The notes below the pieces were generated by a model that ran no database searches, was not told where the DNA came from, and saw only the letters and a list, made by a program, of their open reading frames with translations. Positions 35,605-45,687 of a DNA stretch of 64,000 nucleotides are shown piece by piece. The stretch covers positions 23,214,570 to 23,278,569 of the forward strand of contig CM039130.1 in the NCBI GenBank assembly GCA_022036555.1, written 5' to 3'. Each line of letters opens with the position of its first letter. Position 1 is the stretch's first letter. Source of the DNA: Microstegium vimineum. Its lineage: Eukaryota > Streptophyta > Magnoliopsida > Poales > Poaceae. A program made the translations under genes and the position numbers.

Positions 35605-36606
35605 CTAATATTCCGCATCGGGTGATGCATATGCTTTTGTAATGGTCGTGGGAATATCATCCACGAGATAAACATTGAAGTCTTCACCAAAGGATTTTGC
35701 AACCCTTTGTCTCTTGCTCCTTCTCGAAGCTACAACACTGTCATCCACTTCAATATCCTGTGGGTTGATTATTGACTCAAAAGTGGAAGTGGGTGTGGGC
35801 TTAGGAATAAACTCATTCAACGAACTTGGTAAAGAATAAGAAACTTTCATCAGGAATATATTCTTAAAAAATATAACATCCCGTGACTCCAAAAGTGAAT
35901 CAACTGCAACATGAGGCGCTTCAGATTTTATCACTAAGAACTTATATGATGTGTTGTGGTACGCGTATCCCAAAAAGATATAATCAACTATTTTCGGTTC
36001 GAGCTTGCGTTTCTTAATAATTGGTACGCTAACCATGGCCAAACAGCCCCACGTACGCAAGTAATGAACTGAAGGTTTCCTACCTTTCCATCCTTCATAT
36101 GGAGTCACCTCATTATTTTTAGTAGGAACTCTATTTAGAACATGACATGCTGTAAACACAGCCTCCCCCCACCATGCCTTAGCCATACCGGATGTTCCTA
36201 ACATGGCATTCACCAAGTCCATTAACATCCGGTTCTTTCTTTTGGCAACCCCATTAGATTGAGGCGAGTATGGAGGTGTCTGTTCATGAATTATTCCATT
36301 CTCCGCACAGAAGAGATCAAACTCATTGGAAAAGTACTCCCCACCGCTATCAGACCTAACACATTTTATTTTCTTTTCCAGTTGATTCTCTACCTCAGCC
36401 TTATAAGTCTTAAAACATTCTAGCGCCTCATCTTTTGTTTTTAGAAGAAACACATAGCAATATTTAGTTGCATCATCAATCAAGGCCATAAAATATCTTT
36501 TTCCTCCTTTTGTCAAGACACCATTCATTTCACAAATATCAGAATGTATGAGCTCTAATAATGTCATGCACCTCTCATCTATAGCCTTGTGAGGTTTACG
36601 AGGCTA
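35605..36606 (-). pseudogene. Copia integrase with catalytic Glu replaced
   Basis: The core has LIHSDICEM and VRSDSGGEY. The motif usually reading NGVAERKNR is here NGVAKRKNR (near 36245), so the third catalytic residue is Lys, by one G-to-A change. The spacing of 35 residues from the second Asp confirms the position. The C-terminal copia signature WGCLAMV...KIVDYIFLGY is present. A TAG at 36604-36606 replaces the expected Gln that joins it to protease. Confidence 0.9.
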
Positions 36607-38058
36607 TTTAGCTTGCACACATGCTTGACATTTTGGGCCTTTGATAGTACAAAAATTCGGAATTAAATTCATATTGGATAGACGCGACATACAACCAAAA
36701 TTAATGTGACACAAACGTGAATGCCATATATCAGCCACGGAATTGTTCGAATCACACACATGGTTCACAACTTTATTACAGAAATCGGAGAGTGAAAAGC
36801 GGAACAAGCCTCCGCTGTCATAACCCTTGCCAATGAATTGGCCATATCTCGAAATGACTACTTTATTTGACTCAAATACCAGTTTGAACCCATCTCGACA
36901 CAAGAGGAATCCACTAACAAGGTTCTTCTTTATTGAGGGTGCATGCTGCACGTTCTTGAGATGCACGATCTTTCCCGAAGTGAACTTCAGATCGATCGAA
37001 CCAACACCAAGAACAGAAGCATACGAACCGTTCCCCATCATGATGGATGAACCTCCCGCGGCCTGGTAAGATGAAAACATAGAGATATCAGTACAAACGT
37101 GAATATTGGCTCCTGTATCTATCCACCAATCATTAGATTGACATACAGAAAATACACTAGGTAAGGAATTACCGTACCCAGATCCACTCGGATCCCCAAT
37201 AGTCACGTTGGCAGATTTCTGCCCCTGCTGATTCTTCTTGCCCTTGTGGTTCTTGCACTTCTTTGCAAAAGTGTCCAGTCTCACCGCAAACAAAGCACAC
37301 AACCTCATCCATGTTCATCTTCTTCTTCTTGAATTGAGTAGTCCGAGCAGCCTTATGCTTGTTCTTACCAGCATGCTGCATAACATTAGCGTTGGACTGC
37401 CCTTCGGGTGCTTTTGGTGGAGCATCCTTTGCCCGAGCTTTCTCTTCAACATCAAGACCAGCCAACAAATCTTCAACAAATCTTCAACGGAGATTGTCTG
37501 TCTTTTATGTTTCAGAGTTGTGGCAAAATTCCTCCATGATGGAGGTAATTTGACAATGATACCACTAGCCACAAACTTATCAGGCAAGACGTGTCCGAGT
37601 TGTTCGAGTTCCCTCACAATAAGTTGGAACTCATGAGCCTGTTCCACGACCGAACGGTTTTCAACTATTTTGAAGTCGTGGTACTGCTCCATCACATACA
37701 GCTCGCGCCCAGCGTCAGCGGCAGAGAACTTGTGTTCAAGCACTTCCCACAGTTCAACAGCACTTTTGATGTTCATGTAAACATCACACAGCTGGTCAGA
37801 GGGCACGCTAAGGACGCATCCGATGAAAATCGTCGTAGCCGCGGTAAACTCCTGCACCTCTTTCTCAGATCCAAGAGGTAGTGCTGGAGGATTACTCACG
37901 ACCCAAAACACGCCCACAGCCGAGAGCCAAAGTTGCGCCCTCGTCTGCCATCTCTTGAAATTCACACCAGTGAACTTCTCCGGTTTCATCGCATCAGTAT
38001 ATCCCTTCATCGCTAAATGTCTATCAGATTTTTGGATTGTTGGAAATAATCGCAACAT
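36607..38058 (-). pseudogene. Copia gag and protease
   Basis: Gag begins MLRLFPTIQK or MKGYTDAMKPEKFTG near 38010 and has a UBN2-type core (NFKRWQTRAQLWL, ELWEVLEHKFS). A CCHC zinc knuckle follows (CFVCGETGHFCKEV near 37290). Protease has WWIDTGANIHVC near 37110. The GAG-pre-integrase region ends HSRLCHINFG...CQAC. Frame changes lie near 37470 (around the duplicated AAATCTTCAAC) and near the zinc knuckle at about 37270. Confidence 0.85.
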
Positions 38059-38399
38059 AAATTAATTCTGACAATTATAAAAGGAACAACAGCATGTATC
38101 ATGAAAATATGATCTGCTACTAGCACTACGATCCGAGACAAAATCATAGCTTCTAGTGCTAGTAACATAGTGAAGACAAGGACGAAGAAGGAAGAGAGAG
38201 GAGACATTCTTACAGCGGGGTTTCGACGGCGGTGCGGATCAGCGGCGTCGAGGGAAGAAGATGACGTCGGCGGCGTCAATGGAAGAAGATGACGTCGGCG
38301 GCGTAGAGGGAAGAAGACGTCCAGCGAGCAGTCGCGACGGCGCTTCCCAAAAACCTGATACGCCCCCTACCCCGTGCAGGGACGCGAGGAGACGCCGGC

Positions 38400-38994
38400 T
38401 TCGGAGCCTGCTCTCCCGACACCGATGGCACGTCGGCGACGGGATGGGGAGGACAGCAGCAGCGCAGCTCGGTGGACAGAAGGAGAATGAACTCGTACGG
38501 AGGACGACGTCTCGTCCTTTACTTATACACGCGTCGTAGCGCAGCTAAGGAAAGCAATTAGCCGCTTAATCACAGCATTACGGTAATTGACTTGTCATTA
38601 GTGCACTTACCATAATACGAGAATAATTGCTTGTCAAAATTGACTAACGCAATTTTCTCCATGCATGCAAAAATTTAGAGCAGCAAATGGAAGCCGCGCA
38701 CCTACAAGATCGGGATGGGAAATTGCTGGACCATTCACGCGCATGTCGTGCATGCGCGCCCATTGGTCCCGCTCCGCCTGGTGAGGCGAGCGAGCAAGCG
38801 CGCGTGTGTTTCTTCCTTTCCTCTCCCCATCCATTGCTCAACTAGAAGAAGTGAGCTCACCTCTTTAAGGAGGTCTAACTCCTTCTAGATAGGCAATATG
38901 GGACTAAAGTCCCCCACCATGTCATGCATGTGTGAGTGGGCCTTTAGGATTTATTTGGAATCGTTATTTGGGCCTTAGCCCAAAAACTCTAACA
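38400..38994 (-). mobile_element. 5' LTR of copia element
   Basis: The 38759-38994 portion is shared with the 3' LTR. On the minus strand, CGTGTATAAGTAAAGG near 38517-38532 is a TATA box. The inner boundary is unclear; GGGGGCGTATCAGG near 38350-38365 weakly resembles an iMet primer site. No target duplication is found because the other LTR is truncated. Confidence 0.6.
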
Positions 38995-39380
38995 TCTCCA
39001 TGCCGATAGAATACTTCAATTATCTTCTTGATAAAGCGGACATCCTCTTCATATCCTCAAACAATTTCACAGCCTTCCCCATCTCGTTTCAATGAAACAG
39101 CCCCTCCATTAACAAACTGTACACCGCCAAATCCACACTGAATCCATGATTCGACATCTTATTCGCTTGGACGTTTCGGTGGCTGCCGACTGATGCTGTT
39201 TTTTACTGTTTTTCTGTGAGAGAAAAACACTGTTTTGGTGGCTGATAAGTCAATCGAACAAGTCGGCTTACCAAACATTTCCATGGCCACCTCAATCCTC
39301 CCCTACCTAGCAAACCCGTGTACCAGCACGCTCAATGTCTTAATCGCTTGGATTGTGAACAAATCCTGAAGTGGATAAAT
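38995..39380 (-). pseudogene. PPR-protein fragment split by a MITE
   Basis: Minus-strand frames on both sides of a small insertion read as consecutive pentatricopeptide motifs: IKTLSVLVHGFAR.GRIEVAMEMF (39290-39345), then NHGFSVDLAVYSLLMEGL and MGKAVKLFEDMKRM (39040-39140). PPR proteins bind organellar RNA. Stops occur at GFAR-TAG, FH-TGA and after ALSRR. It is the only host-like coding remnant in the window and ends where the copia LTR begins. Confidence 0.6.
39173..39276. mobile_element. Small MITE in PPR remnant
   Basis: About 104 bp interrupt the PPR frame. The ends are imperfectly inverted (GTTTCGGTGGCTGCCGAC and, complemented, GTTTGGTAAGCCGAC). An inner hairpin is formed by GTTTTTCTGTGAGAGAAAAAC. 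The words CTGATAAG and AAAACACTG resemble a common grass hAT-type MITE family. No target duplication was found. Confidence 0.5.
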
Positions 39381-40938
39381 CTAGTAAAATTACCACATTG
39401 CTACACTATCAGCAAATCACAACTTTAATATTAAAAAAATGAGAGGCGAAATCAGTTGTACGGTGAGGAATCGAACGAGGGGGGAGGAGACTCACCGTCC
39501 GCCAGTCGTGGGTCTCCGCCTGTAGATATGCGCGGCAGGATGGGAGAGGGCGACAGGTTCCCGTGAGCTAGGTCACGTCTGCCCGCTGGTTCCCCGTGGC
39601 CTGTGCCCGAGCTTGGGATCCCTCGATCGTCTCGGCGGCTGAGGACTTGCATCAAAATAGAAGTCAGCTTGTTCAGAAGTTCAGAAGTCAGATTTTTAAA
39701 ACTTTGACTAATTATATATAAAAGAATATTAATATTTATAATACATAATTAATATTATTAGATAGATCATAATAAATTTATTTAAAGATATCAATAATGC
39801 ATGTATTTTCTACAAACATAATCAAAGTAAAAAGGAAAGTTGATCCGCACACATCGTATAACGTTATTTATTGTGAGATGGATGAAGTATAATGTCATGT
39901 CAAAAATACCGTGGATGAGGAGAGAGGCTAGATGCAGGTAAAGCATCTCTAGCTATAGCCAAAAATACAACTCATACTTTTTAATATGGATGCTCCCCTT
40001 ACTTTTGGGGGCTATGGTTTTTAACTGCACTTTAACAATGGCCCTTACAATAGACCTCTAAATTCATTTAAATTGCTAATAACACGTGGGACCTGTGCCA
40101 GGGGAGTCGTGGGAAGTGCATCTATTCGGACTCAACGTCACAAAGAGGGAAGGGAGCAGGGGCCGCTGCCGTATTTAGCCAAGGGAAGGAGGTGAGCCGT
40201 CTTCACCGCTGTTGGGAGGGAGTCACTCCTCGTGTCTAGACAGCGACTTGCCGTAGTCTGCTAGATCTGCACCCGCATGCGCTCACTATGGAGCCGCTTG
40301 CTCGCCCGTGAAGAGAAGGGGTTGACGGCGGGAGAGAAGCGGCCGTCGGAGGGAGCAGGGCAGCCACACCGTCTCTAGCGCATGGAAGCAACAGAGCCAA
40401 CTGCAGGATTAGGGCTGGCCCAATGGTGCTGGCCTGTTGGGCCAACAGGAATGGGTCTGAAGAAGGATTTGGGTGCCCAGAGAGCTCCTCCCCTAAAAAA
40501 GTAAATCTGGATTTGGGATTCACCACAAATCAACTCGACTAGTGAATCTGGGATCCATCATGGATCCACCACGGAACTGTTTGGGTACACAACAACTCTA
40601 GATTCGCGAAAGTGAGAAGATTTTAGTTGGAATGGTCTGTTTTACCCTGAGGTTGTCTTCATATATTATTTTTCATATAGAACATGTCTTATGTTTATAT
40701 TTATTTATTAAAAATTAAAAAAATACACACATAAAAAATATTGATAGATAATTAATACATGTCAATGGCAACGTCTCAGTAATATTATGATTGTCCATAT
40801 ATAAAAAACTAAGGATTAAATGAAAAATATTATTCTATTACATGCTAGTTCCAAGCAAGAGCAAGGGCCATGGCCATCATGAAATGCATCCATAGTAGCG
40901 GCACTGGCTTCCGAAGTAGAACCATCCGATGTGACTGT
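39381..40938. other. Unclassified intergenic DNA, possible MITE remnants
   Basis: A GC-rich patch at 39450-39655 could be the 5' end of the PPR pseudogene on the minus strand (MQVLSRRDD), without domain support. The stretch 39690-39895 (AAAACTTTGACTAATTAT ... GAGATGGATGAAGTA) resembles the body and right end of a Stowaway MITE lacking a clear left end. A second GC-rich patch at 40080-40430 has no recognised gene. The rest is AT-rich. Confidence 0.4.
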
Positions 40939-42118
40939 TGTTGACGGTCGTTAGCGTCAACTTTTAATGCAATTATAAATAGAATAAATGAATGAATCAT
41001 ATGTGAAATCTAGAAATACAGGGCTTTATCTAACAAATTCCACGAGTTTTGGTGTTTCAATATTTTCTAGGGACTATTCCAGAAAAGAGCAATAAAGAGA
41101 ATCAAATCAGAGAATATATCGAATAAATCCTGCGGAGCAAAGCGGGCACTAGGTGGGGCCAGCCGACACAAGGTGGGGTCGGGCGGCACCCCCCTGGGCC
41201 CACTAGTCGCCGTCTTCTGGAAGATTCCTCCACCACCCTTGAAGATTAATCTGAGCCCTACACTAAGTCGGTTTGATCCAACGGTTGTCGTGCATCCCTC
41301 TGGGCTATAAATAGAGGCTTGTACCCCGCCCTAAAGCCAAGCCAGATCAGAAGCTCAAGAGCTGAAACCCTAATTCATATCTAGTAGATCTAGGCCAGGA
41401 ATTCAAGAGAGATTAGATCTATGTAGAGCTAGCTCTATTGAGAGATTAGAGATTTAGAGTTGGAGAGTAGAGTTTTTGAGGAGTTCAGGCCTGGTTCTTC
41501 TTCATCGTTGTATTCTTTGGGATCAGATTCCTCTCGCCTAGGATCTATATTCTAAGATACCCTAGTATTTGACTTCTGGTTCAAGTAAGCATTTATTCTT
41601 ATTGTTCTTTATGTTTGCAACTCTTCTTGAATGCTTTGATCTTGATCATTACTTGATTGAAGTAGTAATTCGTAGTGTAGGCGTGATGCCTAGGCTAAGT
41701 TTACATGTGATTGTCCCCTGATTTTTTGGATAACAGTAGCTTGCGTAGGTGACTCTTATAGCTACGTTGATTCCTCTATAGTCCGTTTCCCGTAATAGGT
41801 TTGGCAGGCATATAGTTACTTAGTAGGAGAGAACTCTATTTTCTGCTCTTATTTAAGTCATCGCCCTTAAAGATTATAAAAGATAAAGCTTACTTAGAGA
41901 CCAGAACTAGAAAGTCCTTGGTTCTTTCTCCTCTTATCAATAGTTATCTATACTTGTTTGCGAAACAGGTTAAGTTAACATAGACTTAGTCATCCTCATA
42001 CACCGTTCCTTTGGGTTCGATATTCAAAACTAGGTTATCTTGGTGAAGTGTTGCATCGTTGTTTATCTGTGCGCTTGCAGATAATTAATTTACTTGTCTG
42101 CTCTAAGAAACATCAACA
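40939..42118 (+). mobile_element. 5' LTR of Athila/RIRE3-like element H
   Basis: The LTR starts TGTTGACGGTC and ends AACATCAACA (1180 bp). It has a TATA box GGGCTATAAATAGAGG near 41304-41318 and is followed by the tRNA-Asp primer site. Its 3' end (GTGCGCTTGCAGAT ... CATCAACAAGCATTT) is close to that of the nested element N. The 3' LTR lies beyond the window, so no target duplication can be scored. Confidence 0.85.
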
Positions 42119-42126
42119 AGCATTTT

Positions 42127-42144
42127 TGGTGCCATTGCCGGGGA
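42127..42144 (+). other. tRNA-Asp-type primer-binding site (H)
   Basis: TGGTGCCATTGCCGGGGA matches the Athila-type primer site TGGCGCCGTTGCCGGGGA with two transitions. Confidence 0.85.
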
Positions 42145-42467
42145 ACGGTTGTTTCTTCTTTGAGATTGACTTTAAGTTTATCTTAATCTTGTATTATACT
42201 TTTATCTTTGCTTTAATTATTTCATTGTCTTGTTTTTACTTTTTTTAATGTAATCCACACCTCAACTTTTATATCAATTTGGAGCACCATCGGGTTTAAG
42301 TTTGCAGCCAGTAGAATCATCTAAACCTATCACATCACCAGGCTATGAAATATGCCCGGAATTAATTCGCTTAGTTTAGGAAAACACTTTTTTCTGGCAA
42401 TTCTATCAAAAATCCCTATTCCCATTTAAATGATTTTGAAGCGACCTGTTCATGTCTTCATGAAGAC

Positions 42468-43304
42468 ATGAGTAATGAAACGTTAAGGTGGAAGCTTTTT
42501 CCGTTCTCACTAACGGGAAAAGCCAAACATTGGTATAAGCGTCATGTTGGGAATAGTCAAGGAGATTGGGAAGTGTTATGTTCTAGCTTTTGTCTTAATT
42601 TTTTCCCTATCGATAGAGTCACTAAACTTCATTTGGATATAATAGGCTTTAAACAATTAGATAACGAATCGCTAGGTAAGGCTTGGGAGCGTTTTGACAA
42701 TTTTGTGAATTTGGGACCTTGTCTTGTATTGCCACAACATTTCTTTTTAGGACTTAATGAAAAAACTAGAGAATATCTTAATTTGGCCGCAGGAGGAGCT
42801 TTTATGCATATTACTGCTACACATGCTAAAACAATTCTTATGAATATCTTAAATGATCTTCTTGCTAAAAAAGAAGAGTTGATAGAAGTAGAAACTCAGC
42901 TAGCTAAATTTGATCCTTTGTGTGAATCTTTTAACCCTTTAGCTAGTGTAGAACCTGAACTATCTGAAAAAGAAAAGGAAATAGCTCCACTTCCTGATTT
43001 TATGCTTGATTTTGAGGATGAACTTTTTGATGATTATGGAAATACCTCAAACTATCAAGTAATTAGGAAACCTCAAGGATATAATTCCAAACTTTTAAAT
43101 CATGTTCATCCTGATGAGGTAAAGTTCTTTAAAGAGACAACAAAAGAATTAATCTTTGTTTTGAGTGATGAGTGGTTAAAAGAATCAAAACTTCATTTGA
43201 TCCTATTCATTTAGATTCTCCCTCTGTCACTCTTAAATGTCAAATTGATAAAGATTCTTTTGATGCTCTTTATAATCCTGTTGTAAGTATTAATATCATG
43301 TCTG
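42468..43304 (+). pseudogene. Gag of Athila/RIRE3-like element H
   Basis: The frame carries the retrotransposon gag core LRWKLFPFSLTGKAKHWY, then WEVLCSSFCLNFFP and GGAFMHITATHA. An acidic C-terminal part follows (LDFEDELFDDYG). It would form the particle coat. The real start is probably upstream, around the EDMSNE segment at 42460, where the frame is broken by stops. A TAG at 43212-43214 ends the frame shortly before G inserted at 43304. The sequence continues at 61902 into protease. Confidence 0.8.
43300..43304. repeat. Target duplication GTCTG (left) of element G
   Basis: GTCTG here and at 61897-61901 exactly bounds element G, proving a single insertion event. Confidence 0.95.
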
Positions 43305-43791
43305 TGTTGACGAAATATGCGTCGCAGTCTACCTAGGGGATACCCTACGGTAGTAGATTGTAGGCGGAGGTGTGGCGACGACGATCAAGCGTAACACAGA
43401 GAGCGTAGACACGGCGATTTATACAGGTTCAGGCTGGCAAATCACCGTAATACCCTACGTCATGTGTTTTGGTGGCTGCATTGATGTGACTATTAGGTTA
43501 CACGAGCTGTAGATGAGATCTAATAGATCGTTTTGGAGGGGGTCCCTGCTCGCCTTATATAGCTGGGGAGCAGGGTTATAGTATCCGTATCCTAACAGAT
43601 TACGATCGGTCCATCAAGGCAAGGGATCCGAGCCTATCTACTAGGATCTTCCTTGGCAAGCAAGACTTCTTCAGAGTCCCTGGCGAGCACGATGGGCTAG
43701 TCGCGTGCCGAAGGGCCTTGCGAGCTGGGCTGTCTTCCGGTCGGCAAGCCAATAAGGTCCCTGAGGATATGGCGAGGTAATATCTCCAACA
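43305..43791 (-). mobile_element. 3' LTR of element G
   Basis: It pairs with 61410-61896 over the full 487 bp, TGTTGACGAAATATG to TATCTCCAACA. The minus strand has a TATA box CCAGCTATATAAGGCG at 43551-43566. Confidence 0.95.
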
Positions 43792-44880
43792 AGTCCTCGA
43801 GCACATTATATTCTTTCTGGCAAGCCCTTTGCGTTGCCCTTGGAGGCGTTCATCTGGTTGCCATCATGCGAAGTCGTCGTTGCAGAGCTCCGACCAGGTT
43901 GGCTGGTTGAGGCGCTGCTTGGAGAGGCCTTCCGACCAGGTCGAGCTGGTCGAGAACGTCGTAGCTTGATGCGCGAGCAGGTCGCCTTGCCGAATGCTGC
44001 AAGTGCTTGTAAGAGGGATGTGACGTGTTGAAGAAGAAGAAAAAACTTTTGAAAGGTCCTTCCCTGGTGAAGTGTACCCACTTAGGCTCTGCAAAAATAA
44101 CAAAATAACAGCAGAGCTTTGTCGAGAAGAAAATTAGTACATTCACCGCTAGGTGAACTGTACCCGCTTAGTCCCCGAGCGTGGTAGCAGGTGAAGTATG
44201 CACGTGGTGCCACGCTTTATAAAAAGATGCATAAGGTATGTAACTAAAGATTGAAGCATGAGTTTTACATAAAATGACTGCGAATACCCGTAGTCCCCAA
44301 CCAGGGAAGGGCCTTGCGAGCTGGGCCGTCTTCCGGTCGGCAGGCCAATAAGGTCCCTGGGGATATGGCGAGGTAATATCCCCAACAAGTCCCGAGCACA
44401 TTATATTCTTTCTGGCAAGCCCGTAGCGTTGCCATTGGAGGCGTTCATCTGGTTTCCATCATGCGAAGTCGTCGTTGCAGAGCTCCGACCAGGTTGGCTG
44501 GTCGAGGCGCTGCTTGGAGAGGCCTTCCGACCAGGTCGGGCTGGTCAAGAACGTTGTAGCTTGATGCGCGAGCAGGTCACCTTGCCGAATGCTGCAAGTG
44601 CTTGGAAGAAGGATGTGACATGCTGAAGAAGAAGAAAAACTTTTGAAAGGTCTTTCCCTGGTGAAGTGTACCCACTTAGGCTCTGCAAAAATAACAAAAT
44701 AATAGCAGAGCTTTGTCGAGAAGAAAATTAGTACATTCGCCGCTAGGTGAAGTGTACCCACTTAGTCCCCGAGCGTGGTAGCAGGTGAAGTATGCACGTG
44801 GTGCCACGCTTTATAAAAAGATGCATAAGGTATGTAACTAAAGATTGAAGCATGAGTTTTACATAAAACGACTGCGAATA
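43711..44880. repeat. 596-bp tandem duplication including an LTR tail
   Basis: The last 81 bp of the LTR (43711-43791) plus about 510 bp of internal DNA recur at 44307-44880. The internal 44307-44387 is therefore a detached LTR tail ending CCCCAACA. Both units hold the GCTCCGACCAGGTTGGCTGG block. Frames within are not genes. Confidence 0.9.
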
Positions 44881-45323
44881 CCCGTCCCGGAGCCTGATGT
44901 AAGAAACTAGAAGCTTCTTGTATTAGGATCATATATTGAAAACTAAAGATTAGTTTAGTAGGAAACGACTGCGAATACCTGTAGTCCACGAGCCTGATGT
45001 AAGAAATTGGAAGCTTTTTGTATCAGGATCATATTGTTTTGTTCGCAGTCCCCGAGTTTCAGTCCCTGGGTGTTGTGTTGTTCTGTACCGCCGTTTCCTT
45101 ATGCCGTGGCCGCAGTCCCCGAGCCTTGCTCAGTGTGATTTGGGCGAAGTCCCCGAGCCTGGTCGGGTATGCAAACAAGCAGCTGAGTCGTGGTTGCTAT
45201 CGACAAAGTCCCGAGTGTCGCTGTACAGCAAGTTTTGTGGGGTTTGCCGACCAGACTACTGTAGCCATGTTACTGTAGCTACAGAAAAGAGATCCTAACA
45301 AGGTTGCACGTCTAGTCCTCGGG
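43792..45323 (-). promoter_or_regulatory. Reiterated polypurine-tract-like decamers
   Basis: The true polypurine tract of G lies against the 3' LTR (minus strand CTCGAGGACT, 43792-43801). Near copies of CTCGGGGACT recur on the same strand at 44170, 44292, 44388, 44764, 44983, 45047, 45114, 45148, 45207 and 45314. Only the first can prime the normal plus strand. The copies in the 45047-45207 stretch are not explained by the 596-bp duplication. Confidence 0.6.
44870..45036. repeat. ~98-bp tandem repeats before G 3' end
   Basis: GACTGCGAATACC...GAGCCTGATGTAAGAAA...GAAGCTT begins at about 44870 and again at about 44967. The same start word also occurs at 44276. Tandem arrays in this position are common in Tat-lineage elements. 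Confidence 0.85.
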
Positions 45324-45537
45324 ACTGTAGTGTTAGTGGTATTTTGAAAATCATTAACCGTAATTTGGGGAAATTAATTGGAAGTAAATACGAAATGAGG
45401 GGAAAATAAGTAAGTGGGTCGATTTAACCGCACGGTTAGCGGCCCCAGTCGTGGCGCAGAAGGCGGACGTCGTGGCGGCTCCGTATTCGGGCATTACGGT
45501 TTCCCAAAAACCTTGGGAGGCGAGGCGTTGCGTCGCT

Positions 45538-45552
45538 TGGTATAAAGGTCAG
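45538..45552 (+). promoter_or_regulatory. TATA box of the antisense gene of G
   Basis: TTGGTATAAAGGTCAG lies on the + strand about 145 bases before the ATG at 45688, with a pyrimidine-rich leader after it. It supports independent transcription of the antisense gene. Confidence 0.6.
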
Positions 45553-45687
45553 AGTTAGCGGTGGCGGTGGTTTTCACACCTTTGCTTCGCGTTAGAGAGC
45601 TTTGTATTCTTCAATCCTCTTTCACATGTTTTCTTCCTGCCCCCGTGCTCCACTACAAACCCTAGCCCTTCTCTGCCTTCTCCGTTG

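Noticed and set aside
43834..44761. Paired open frames starting MPLEAFIW on the + strand
   Set aside because: They are the same sequence in the two units of the 596-bp duplication, which includes LTR tail; no domain.
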